Positions 1-5,796 of a stretch of DNA of 10,114 nt are shown here, piece after piece (positions within the stretch are counted from its first letter, which is position 1; every line of letters starts with the position of its first letter). Where the stretch lies: contig CALCEA010000058.1 of NCBI GenBank assembly GCA_937900675.1, forward strand, positions 1 through 10,114. Direction: 5' to 3'. The translations under genes were made by a program, and so were the position numbers. The DNA comes from an uncultured Chitinophagaceae bacterium (GTDB taxonomy: Bacteria > Bacteroidota > Bacteroidia > Chitinophagales > Chitinophagaceae). Below the pieces are notes generated by a model that made no database searches, was not told the DNA's origin, and saw nothing but the letters and a program-made list of their open reading frames with translations.

Positions 1-67
1 TTGCAGTAGAAGCAAATAAGCAAATAATACTTGTAGTCACCCAATAAAGTATTTTTGTTGTTTTCAT
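1..67 (-). CDS. Partial gene, N-terminus only; probable DoxX-like membrane protein
   Basis: A minus-strand reading frame opens with ATG at position 67 and runs off the left edge after 22 codons. The visible peptide begins MKTTKILYWVTTSIICLF, which is a short basic start followed by a hydrophobic stretch, so it is either a first membrane helix or a signal peptide. The opening pattern MKxTKIxYWxxT resembles the start of small DoxX-like integral membrane proteins common in Bacteroidota; this is recalled family knowledge and not proof from the fragment. The gene is divergent from the NTF2-like gene, with 65 bases between the two starts. An unrelated membrane or exported protein remains possible. 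Confidence 0.5.
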   Translation of the reverse strand, partial: MKTTKILYWVTTSIICLFASTA

Positions 68-76
68 AATGTAAAA

Positions 77-109
77 TTTGGTTTGTTAATGAATATCAAT
101 TTACATTTA
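77..109 (+). promoter_or_regulatory. Possible weak Bacteroidota promoter for the NTF2-like gene
   Basis: TTTG at 77-80 is followed, after 21 bases, by TACATTTA at 102-109. This matches the Bacteroidota -33/-7 pattern (TTTG and TAnnTTTG) except for the last base. It would start transcription roughly 15-20 bases before the ATG at 133. The region is AT-rich, so a chance match is quite possible. Confidence 0.3.
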
Positions 110-132
110 CTTATTGAAATAAAAAAATTAGT

Positions 133-582
133 ATGAAAAAACTATGGTGCCTGGCTTTCATTCTTTCTTTGTCTTTAACTGTAAAAGCCCAAGACGATCA
201 TCATCAAGATAGTATTGCAGTTGCTCTAGTAATACATAATATGTTTACTGCAATGAAGACAAGTGATACTAATTTGTTAAAAACATGTTTTAGCCCTACT
301 ACCATATTTCAAACAATTGCTAATAAAAACGGACAAGTAGAAATAAAAACCGAACAGTTGCAAGATTTTATCAATAGCATTGGCAAACAAATTCCCGGAG
401 CTTTAGATGAGAGAATTACTATAGCCGGTTTATTAATTGATGCTTATTTAGCAAGTGTATGGACGCCTTATCAATTTTACTATAAAGAGAAATATTCTCA
501 TCAAGGGGCAAACTCATTTCAGTTAGTGAAAGGAATAGATGGATGGAAGATTCAATATTTAATTGATACTAGAAGAAAGTAA
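133..582 (+). CDS. Secreted NTF2-like / lumazine-binding-like family protein
   Basis: This 149-residue protein has an N-terminal signal peptide (basic MKK, hydrophobic core, likely cleavage after the AQ at residues 19-20), so it should act in the periplasm or outside the cell. The remaining ~128 residues look like one small cone-shaped NTF2-like domain. It has an early helix with an FTAMKTSD-like segment (38-45), a VWTPYQFYYKEKYSH strand region (109-123) and the C-terminal pattern SFQLVKGIDGWKIQYLIDTRR (128-148), which is typical of Bacteroidota proteins annotated as nuclear transport factor 2 family or Lumazine_bd_2. Length is normal for that group. The substrate or ligand is unknown and no enzymatic role can be read from the sequence. 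It appears monocistronic: the converging asparaginase gene ends only two bases beyond its stop. The start is set by the signal peptide; no Shine-Dalgarno sequence is seen. Confidence 0.8.
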   Translation: MKKLWCLAFILSLSLTVKAQDDHHQDSIAVALVIHNMFTAMKTSDTNLLKTCFSPTTIFQTIANKNGQVEIKTEQLQDFINSIGKQIPGALDERITIAGLLIDAYLASVWTPYQFYYKEKYSHQGANSFQLVKGIDGWKIQYLIDTRRK

Positions 583-584
583 TT

Positions 585-1076
585 TTATTTATTTTCAAAT
601 TTTCCTTCACTTGTATTTTTAACTACTTTACCAGCTTCAAAATATTGACCATTCATGGCAATGTAAACGCCTGTGTCTAATACTTGTACAAAAGCTAAAG
701 CGCTACCTAAATTAAATAATCCATCAGAGCTTCCAAATTTATAAGGAACCATCGCACCTGTAAGTACAATGGTTTTGCCAGGGCAGGCCGTCATTAAATG
801 CTCTGCAGTAATGGTCATAGTGTCTGTCCCATGCGTAATTACAATTTTATTTTCACTGGATTGATTACATGCATTTGCAATCGCAGCTCTATCAATGTCT
901 GTAAATTCCAGGCTATCTTTCATCATCAGAGTGGTGACAGATAGGTCTAGATTAGATCTGCCCAAATCCAACATCTCATGCAAATGGGTTTCTTTAAAAT
1001 ACAAAGAACCATTCAATTCATTGTATTCCTTATCGAAAGTGCCACCGGTAACTAAAACTTTAATTCTGTTTTGCAT
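585..1076 (-). CDS. Compact single-domain L-asparaginase-type amidohydrolase
   Basis: From ATG at 1076 the product is 163 residues, with no signal peptide, so cytoplasmic. It matches the N-terminal domain of L-asparaginases (hydrolysis of asparagine or a related amide to acid and ammonia). TGGTFDK (10-16) carries the nucleophilic Thr13; HGTDTM (82-87) carries Thr84-Asp85; TGAMVPYKFGSSDGLFNLGSA (106-126) follows; and Lys153 falls at the spacing expected for Lys162 of E. coli AsnB-type enzyme II. Classical enzymes are about 330 residues with a second domain that helps complete the active site of a neighbouring subunit. That domain is absent here, and the frame stops about ten residues after the Lys. 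Short asparaginases of this size occur in other bacteria, so this is probably a natural compact form, not a truncation. An in-frame ATG 15 codons upstream overlaps the esterase end and lacks family similarity. The start used lies 4 bases after the esterase stop, suggesting translational coupling. Confidence 0.83.
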   Translation of the reverse strand: MQNRIKVLVTGGTFDKEYNELNGSLYFKETHLHEMLDLGRSNLDLSVTTLMMKDSLEFTDIDRAAIANACNQSSENKIVITHGTDTMTITAEHLMTACPGKTIVLTGAMVPYKFGSSDGLFNLGSALAFVQVLDTGVYIAMNGQYFEAGKVVKNTSEGKFENK

Positions 1077-1080
1077 TTTT

Positions 1081-1956
1081 TTATTTTTGATGAAAACTAT
1101 CTCCAATAAATGACAAAGCATCTATAATGCCTGTTCTCCAATAAGTCCATGTATGACCACCTTCACGCATTCTAAATTCGTGTGGTACATTTTTCTTCAC
1201 TAATTCTATGTGTAATAAAGAATTCCCGATCGTTAAAAAATCATCATCTCCGCAATCAATCCAATATCTAACTTTTGAAAGTTCTTCTTTAGATTTCTTT
1301 TGAATATGATTAAATGGACTATTCTCTAAATAATGTTCAGTCATTCTGTCCTTACCCACCAAACTATCACCCATTGACTTGCCATATAATCTATTGTACA
1401 TTCCTTTATCTAAATTCATGATATCATTGTCAGACCATACTGCCGCACTTAATGGAGCTGACGCAACAAATAAATCTGGATGTTTTAATGATAAAATTAA
1501 TGATCCATATCCACCCATACTTAAACCAGCAATTGCTCTGAATCTTCTTTCTGCTTTAACCTTAAAATTTTTCTCAATATGCGGAATCAACTCTTTCACA
1601 AAAAAATCTTCATACTTCATTTTTCCATCAGCCGAGTTGATATAGAAACTTTGAAATCCATCAGGAGTTACAATAATCATTGGAGGTATTTTTCCTATAG
1701 CTATTGCCTCATCCGCCAATCTATTTATTTCTCCAAATTGAATCCAACCATCATCTGCATCTCCGTATCCATGTAATAGATAGGTAACAGGATAAGCCCT
1801 TTCGCTTTTATAATAATCTTCAGGCAGGTATATTGAAAAGTGAACATCCTTATTTAGGATCTGACTTTTAATGAGTTGTTTTTCTTTTACAATTCCTTGA
1901 GCAAAGCCAATTAGGGCAAATAAAATGAATGTAAAGAAAAGGGCAATTTTTTTCAT
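1081..1956 (-). CDS. Secreted alpha/beta-hydrolase esterase (esterase D / feruloyl-acetyl esterase type)
   Basis: This 291-residue protein has a signal peptide of about 20 residues ending FAQ and one alpha/beta-hydrolase domain of the putative esterase family (PF00756 type). Visible elements in order are the strand and oxyanion loop LLHGYGDADDGW (60-71), the nucleophile elbow GLSMGGYGS with Ser146, an acid region DCGDDDFL with Asp239 as likely acid, and EGGHTWTYWR with catalytic His268. It should hydrolyse carboxylic ester bonds in the periplasm or outside the cell; relatives include acetyl-xylan, feruloyl and S-formylglutathione esterases. The precise substrate cannot be read. Length is normal. 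It is the middle gene of a minus-strand cluster, 52 bases after the S41 protease and 4 bases before the asparaginase. A strong hairpin stands just upstream of its start, which may set how much read-through reaches it. Confidence 0.88.
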   Translation of the reverse strand: MKKIALFFTFILFALIGFAQGIVKEKQLIKSQILNKDVHFSIYLPEDYYKSERAYPVTYLLHGYGDADDGWIQFGEINRLADEAIAIGKIPPMIIVTPDGFQSFYINSADGKMKYEDFFVKELIPHIEKNFKVKAERRFRAIAGLSMGGYGSLILSLKHPDLFVASAPLSAAVWSDNDIMNLDKGMYNRLYGKSMGDSLVGKDRMTEHYLENSPFNHIQKKSKEELSKVRYWIDCGDDDFLTIGNSLLHIELVKKNVPHEFRMREGGHTWTYWRTGIIDALSFIGDSFHQK

Positions 1957-1962
1957 AACAGC

Positions 1963-1996
1963 AACTTGAGTTGAATAATTAATTTCAACTCAAGTT
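1963..1996 (-). terminator. Intercistronic hairpin between S41 protease and esterase genes
   Basis: AACTTGAGTTGAA (1963-1975) and TTCAACTCAAGTT (1984-1996) are exact reverse complements, giving a 13-bp stem with an 8-base AT loop. On the minus strand it begins 12 bases after the protease stop and ends 6 bases before the esterase ATG. No U-run follows, so it is not a classical intrinsic terminator. It could be a partial terminator, an RNA-stabilising 3' end, a translation-modulating 5' structure, or a binding site for a dimeric regulator. The inverted repeat is certain; its role is inference. Confidence 0.55.
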
Positions 1997-2008
1997 ACTA
2001 AATGATAC

Positions 2009-3430
2009 TTAATTCTTATGTTCTATCCACATATCTTTTCTGTCCATAATGCGACTATCACCCAAAGGCAAATTATTTACTTGATTTGCTCTTGGGGTTG
2101 GCATCCATTCCAAAGCATTCGCCTTAAATGCCACCGGACTAATAATACTTAAAGCTTTCCCAAAATAGGTTTCATCAGGATCTCCAAAAGGTTTGAAAGG
2201 AATCACATTGTCTTTTAATACATAGTTTGGCGTAAATCCATTGATTGTTCCATAATTTGACTCGTCTTTGGAATTCACCGTCTTGAATGTAATTGGTTGC
2301 AATCCAAAAGACCATCTTTGTTTACTATCAGTAATGGTAAATGATCCCACATTTTTTCCATAGGTATGCTCACCAATTAAGATAACTTCCATAAATGGTT
2401 TCAAATTATTAATTACCAGCTCACTTGCAGAAGCAGTACCCGTAGAGGTTAATATAAACACCCTATTTAATTTACCAAGGTTAGCAGATTCAGATTTGAA
2501 ATTGGTAAAAAAGTACTGATCCGAATTTGTTTCTTTTTTCAGAACAGCAGTATAGGCATTATTGTACACTTTCTTATTCATTACAGTACCCACTTTGCTG
2601 GGCAAATCTTTTACAATTAAGCTAGTTAGCAAATCAGAGGAAACTACATATCCACCACCATTAAATCTTAAGTCTAGCACCAACTCATCAATGCCGGTAT
2701 TTTTGTAATTTTTGAATCTATTAAACACAGCTCTTAAGCTATCGTCAAAACTATTCAAGAATTGGATATAAGTAAGGTAACCTACTTTTTTACCGCCCCA
2801 CTCAACTACTGTGTCTTTTAAGATAGGATTGGTTTGTAAAGTTGTTTTAGTAATGCTAATTGATTTTCCACTTGGCGTAAAAATGCTATTCGCATAAGTC
2901 GCTAATTCAATACTTAAAGTTTGATTTTGCAAGATGCTTTGATAATTAGAAACAGTAATTTGTTTACCATCTACCTTATAAATAAAATCGCCTCGTTTTA
3001 AACCAGCGGCTTCAGCCGCACTACCCTTTAAAACATATGAAATTGAAAATACGATATTGGTTTGAGTGTTATCAGCATAAAATGCGCTGTATTTGATTCC
3101 TAGAACTGTGTTGATTCCATTTAGCTGATTGGTTAAATTAGTTGCACTAGTGTCCATCCAAGAAAAACGATCAATTGTATCATAGCCATATAATAAAGTA
3201 TAGAAATAATCTATTGGCTTTAATTTAATAACAGTACTAGTTAAAGTTGGCATTTGATCTGCCCATAAATAATAATCTTTCATAGCACCATATATAAATG
3301 TATTGGCTGCCGAATCGGAAGTAGTATTAGCAGTATTAGATGGAATTGTTGTGATCTTAGTCGTTTCCTCTGCTTTTTTGCAAGCGGCTAAAGCGAGTAT
3401 TAAAATACCTGTATACAATAGCTTTTTCAT
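2009..3430 (-). CDS. S41-family (C-terminal processing) serine protease, lipoprotein with PDZ domain
   Basis: This 473-residue protein starts with a lipoprotein signal peptide: MKKLL, a hydrophobic core and lipobox ALAAC with Cys17 as the lipidation site. It should therefore be anchored in the envelope. A Ser/Thr/Asn-rich linker (about 22-44) leads to an N-terminal helical segment with YYLWADQMP (53-61). A PDZ-like region follows (about 125-175, with GSAAEAAGLKRGDFIYKVDG), then the S41 core: VLDLRFNGGG (251-260), the nucleophile region GTASASELV with Ser334, and TYGKNVG with Lys359. The Ser-Lys spacing of 25 residues equals that of E. coli Prc, so the catalytic dyad looks intact. PDZ domains in this family bind C-terminal tails of substrates. 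It is the first gene of a minus-strand cluster with the esterase and asparaginase. Its target is unknown; degradation of envelope proteins or extracellular peptides is inferred. Confidence 0.9.
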   Translation of the reverse strand: MKKLLYTGILILALAACKKAEETTKITTIPSNTANTTSDSAANTFIYGAMKDYYLWADQMPTLTSTVIKLKPIDYFYTLLYGYDTIDRFSWMDTSATNLTNQLNGINTVLGIKYSAFYADNTQTNIVFSISYVLKGSAAEAAGLKRGDFIYKVDGKQITVSNYQSILQNQTLSIELATYANSIFTPSGKSISITKTTLQTNPILKDTVVEWGGKKVGYLTYIQFLNSFDDSLRAVFNRFKNYKNTGIDELVLDLRFNGGGYVVSSDLLTSLIVKDLPSKVGTVMNKKVYNNAYTAVLKKETNSDQYFFTNFKSESANLGKLNRVFILTSTGTASASELVINNLKPFMEVILIGEHTYGKNVGSFTITDSKQRWSFGLQPITFKTVNSKDESNYGTINGFTPNYVLKDNVIPFKPFGDPDETYFGKALSIISPVAFKANALEWMPTPRANQVNNLPLGDSRIMDRKDMWIEHKN

Positions 3431-3498
3431 ATCAATTTCTTTAGAGAGTAAATTTAAAGATTTTTTTATTTCTTTTAACTAAATTAAATCCTACTAAA

Positions 3499-3528
3499 TT
3501 TGTAGACTAAAATAAAGCACTATATTTG
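3499..3528 (+). promoter_or_regulatory. Bacteroidota-type promoter for the DUF1684 gene
   Basis: TTTG at 3499-3502 and TATATTTG at 3521-3528 are 18 bases apart, an exact fit to the TTTG / TAnnTTTG promoter of Bacteroidota. The start of transcription would lie around 3532-3536, giving a leader of about 40 bases before the ATG at 3575. A second exact TAAATTTG occurs at 3495-3502, overlapping the -33 box, and may be an alternative -7 element. This is the best promoter match in the window. Confidence 0.6.
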
Positions 3529-3533
3529 TGGAA

Positions 3534-3549
3534 TATTAGAGATCTAATA
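3534..3549. promoter_or_regulatory. Inverted repeat at the predicted transcription start, candidate operator
   Basis: TATTAGA-GA-TCTAATA is an exact inverted repeat with 7-bp arms and a 2-base centre. It starts five bases after the -7 element at 3521-3528, so it covers the expected transcription start and early leader of the DUF1684 gene. A dimeric repressor bound here would block initiation. No regulator gene is in the window, and AT-rich DNA yields such repeats by chance. Confidence 0.35.
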
Positions 3550-3574
3550 GGGTTCAAACGCTTAACTTTATTGT

Positions 3575-4474
3575 ATGAAAAAAGTATTCAATTTTCTATG
3601 TTGTATGATTATCTGCGGACAGCTTAGTGCGCAGGTTAGTAAAGATTACAAAGCCTCTGTAGAGCAATGGCATCAAAAAAGAATTGATAATTTAAAAGAA
3701 GAAGATGGCTGGTTAAATTTAGAAGGATTATTTTGGTTGCATCAGGGTGTCAATACGTTTGGAAATGATTCTAAAGCAGATTGCTTTTATAAGAATGCAA
3801 ACTTTCCAAAGTACCTAGGTGATTTTATTCTGAAAGGCGATTCAGTTATTTGGGTGAATCAAATAGAGCAGGGAGCAAAAGTGAATCAAGTTCTTATTCC
3901 AAAAGGGAAGTCAGTGACTGTTTTCAAATGGACGGCTAATAACGAAGAGGCTGCTATTTTTAATTATAAAAGATTTAAGTGGGTAGTGATTAAAAGAGAA
4001 GATAAAATTGGCATTAGATTTAGAAATTTAGATGCAAAAACTTTGACTGGTTTTAAAGGTATTGAACGATTCCCTGTAGATGCAAAGTGGAAGATCAAAG
4101 CATTCTTGGAAAAGCCTCAGGATAATATTTTGATGATCACCAATGTACTCGGTCAAACAACTGCACAAAAAAAAGCAGGCACTTTAAAGTTTGAAATAGA
4201 GGGTAAGCAATATAGTTTAGATGTAATTGATGAGGGAGGTGTAAGGTATTTTATCACTTTTGCTGATGCCACATCTGGAAAAACCACTTATGGATCTGGT
4301 AGATTTATTGAAGTAACCAAGGCAGATGCAAATGGTAATACGGAAATTGATTTCAATTTGGCCTATAATCCGCCATGTGCTTTTACAGCATTCGCGACTT
4401 GTCCCTTGCCTCCGCCGCAGAATAGACTAACTATTGCTATACCTGCTGGAGAAAAAAACTATGGACATCACTAA
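3575..4474 (+). CDS. Secreted DUF1684-family protein
   Basis: This 299-residue protein has a signal peptide of about 20 residues (MKK, hydrophobic core, ending SAQ), so it is exported. The rest matches the DUF1684 family along its full length: an N-terminal WHQKRIDNL (32-40), GWLNLEGLFWLHQGVNTFG (45-63), a central region with RFRNLDA and IERFPVDAKW (148-172), then FADATSGKTTYGSGRF (229-244) and the hallmark IDFNLAYNPPCAFTAFATC (258-276), PLPPPQNRL, and AGEKNY near the end. The biochemical activity of the family is not established as far as I know, and no catalytic site can be assigned; the invariant Cys, Pro and Tyr residues suggest a ligand or metal pocket (inference). It is followed 33 bases later by the sugar dehydrogenase on the same strand, although that gene may have its own promoter. 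Confidence 0.88.
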   Translation: MKKVFNFLCCMIICGQLSAQVSKDYKASVEQWHQKRIDNLKEEDGWLNLEGLFWLHQGVNTFGNDSKADCFYKNANFPKYLGDFILKGDSVIWVNQIEQGAKVNQVLIPKGKSVTVFKWTANNEEAAIFNYKRFKWVVIKREDKIGIRFRNLDAKTLTGFKGIERFPVDAKWKIKAFLEKPQDNILMITNVLGQTTAQKKAGTLKFEIEGKQYSLDVIDEGGVRYFITFADATSGKTTYGSGRFIEVTKADANGNTEIDFNLAYNPPCAFTAFATCPLPPPQNRLTIAIPAGEKNYGHH

Positions 4475-4492
4475 AGATCCCTCAAGGCTGCT

Positions 4493-4500
4493 TAACTTTG
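4493..4500 (+). promoter_or_regulatory. Possible -7 promoter element just before the sugar dehydrogenase
   Basis: TAACTTTG is an exact TAnnTTTG match ending 7 bases before the ATG at 4508. If used, transcription would begin almost at the start codon, giving a leaderless or near-leaderless mRNA. No TTG/TTTG is visible at the -33 position, which weakens the call. The ten bases GCTTAACTTT at 4490-4499 also occur at 3560-3569, just before the DUF1684 start. Confidence 0.4.
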
Positions 4501-4507
4501 GCATCTA

Positions 4508-5776
4508 ATGGATGCCTTATCTACCACACCTAAAATTGCGATTATTGGCCTTGGCTATGTTGGCCTTCCATTGGCCATCGCTTTTGGTCAAACATATCCT
4601 ACCATTGGATTCGATACCAATACTTTTAGGGTGAAAGAATTAAAAGAGGGTAAGGATCATACATTACAATCTAATTCAGAGGCGATTTTGAATTCCCCTA
4701 ATTTGAGTTTTACAGATCAGTTATCGGTCATTAAAGATTGCAATATTTTTATTGTAACTGTACCCACTCCTGTTACCGTTAATAAAGAACCAGATTTGAG
4801 TTTTCTTTTGAATGCTAGTCAATTAATAGGTGAAGTATTAAAGAAGGGTGATTTAGTAATCTATGAAAGTACCGTATATCCAGGATGTACAGAAGAGGAT
4901 TGTGTTCCAGTTTTAGAAAAGACAAGTGGATTAGAATATAATGTAGATTTTTATTGTGGTTATTCTCCAGAGCGAATAAATCCAGGAGATACTAAAAACA
5001 CTTTAACCACTATTCAAAAAATTACTTCAGGGTCAACACCTATGATTGCAGATAAGGTGGACGACTTATACAGAACCATTATTTCAGCAGGAACATATAA
5101 AGCAAGTAGTATTAAAGTTGCCGAAGCTGCAAAGTCTATAGAAAACGCGCAAAGAGATATCAATATATCTTTCGTGAATGAATTGGCTTTGATATTTGAT
5201 AAAATGAATATTGACACCAATGAAGTTCTAGAAGCCGCTGCAACTAAGTGGAATTTCTTGCCTTTTAAACCAGGATTAGTTGGTGGACATTGCATTGGTG
5301 TGGATCCGTATTATCTAGCACATAAGGCAAGTAGTTTGGGGCATACGCCGCAAGTAATTTTATCTGGTCGACATGTTAATGATCAAATGGGAGCATTTGT
5401 TGCAGATAAATTAATCAGATTAATGGAAGAGCGATCTGTTGATATCATCCATTCAAAAGTGCTTATATTGGGTGTGACTTTCAAAGAAAATTGTCCAGAT
5501 ATAAGAAACTCCAAAGTATTTGATATACATGCACAATTAGTACAAAAAGGAATTAGCGTGGATGTTTTTGATCCATTTGCAAACGCAGAAGAAGTGAAAC
5601 AAAAACATCAGATTGAATTAATTACTTCTTTAGATAACTATGATGGCATTATTCTTGCAGTAGCACATGATTTTTTCAAAGCATTAGATTATGGAAAACT
5701 TCAACGCAATAAAAAAGCCGTGATATTTGATACCAAGGCTTTTTTAGATAAGTCGTTAGTGACTGCTAGATTATAA
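4508..5776 (+). CDS. Nucleotide-sugar 6-dehydrogenase (UDP-N-acetyl-hexosamine dehydrogenase, TviB/WbpA-like)
   Basis: This 422-residue cytoplasmic enzyme oxidises the C6 alcohol of a UDP-sugar to a uronic acid with two NAD+, supplying acidic sugars for capsule, O-antigen or exopolysaccharide. The NAD-binding Rossmann motif GLGYVGLPLA is at 14-23. YESTVYPGCTEE (119-130) and GYSPERINPGD (151-161) follow. The central helix region holds KVAEAAKSIENAQRDI (203-218), and FLPFKPGLVGGHCIGVDPYY (250-269) carries the catalytic Cys262. The C-terminal UDP-binding part has LGVTFKENCPDIRNS (321-335). The GYSPERINPGD and IENAQRDI signatures favour the UDP-GlcNAc/GalNAc(A) dehydrogenase branch (TviB, WbpO, WbpA type) over UDP-glucose dehydrogenase, but the substrate is inferred from motif wording only. 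Length is normal and key residues are present. No glycosyltransferase, epimerase or flippase lies nearby, so it is an orphan of polysaccharide synthesis. It follows the DUF1684 gene by 33 bases. Confidence 0.92.
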   Translation: MDALSTTPKIAIIGLGYVGLPLAIAFGQTYPTIGFDTNTFRVKELKEGKDHTLQSNSEAILNSPNLSFTDQLSVIKDCNIFIVTVPTPVTVNKEPDLSFLLNASQLIGEVLKKGDLVIYESTVYPGCTEEDCVPVLEKTSGLEYNVDFYCGYSPERINPGDTKNTLTTIQKITSGSTPMIADKVDDLYRTIISAGTYKASSIKVAEAAKSIENAQRDINISFVNELALIFDKMNIDTNEVLEAAATKWNFLPFKPGLVGGHCIGVDPYYLAHKASSLGHTPQVILSGRHVNDQMGAFVADKLIRLMEERSVDIIHSKVLILGVTFKENCPDIRNSKVFDIHAQLVQKGISVDVFDPFANAEEVKQKHQIELITSLDNYDGIILAVAHDFFKALDYGKLQRNKKAVIFDTKAFLDKSLVTARL

Positions 5777-5796
5777 CTTTATTGTAATTGCAAGAT

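Noticed and set aside
895..1113. Plus-strand open frame of 72 codons opposite the asparaginase gene
   Set aside because: It lies antisense to a gene with clear catalytic motifs, its peptide resembles no family, and it has no promoter-like sequence.
1077..1121. Upstream ATG for the asparaginase, adding 15 residues
   Set aside because: The extension overlaps the esterase coding end and does not resemble asparaginase N-termini, whereas the ATG at 1076 places the TGGT motif at the usual distance from the start.
1379..1776. Two plus-strand open frames (1379-1645 and 1579-1776) opposite the esterase gene
   Set aside because: Both are shadows of the well-supported esterase frame and have no recognisable domain.
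2009..3430. A multi-gene defence or secretion system built around the S41 protease
   Set aside because: The neighbours are a simple esterase and an asparaginase; there is no nuclease, NTPase, sensor or pore protein that would support such a system.
3449..3456. TAAATTTA as a minus-strand -7 promoter element for the S41 protease
   Set aside because: The final base deviates from TAnnTTTG, no TTG lies at the -33 distance, and the motif is a palindrome in AT-rich DNA. The true promoter of this gene was not identified.
5014..5295. Minus-strand open frame of 93 codons inside the sugar dehydrogenase
   Set aside because: The sense strand encodes conserved dehydrogenase motifs including the catalytic Cys; the antisense peptide has no family features.
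5777..5796. Possible bidirectional terminator between the sugar dehydrogenase and the acylase gene
   Set aside because: The 20-base gap holds only an imperfect short inverted repeat (TTG..CAA with mismatched interior) and no stable stem followed by a T-run.
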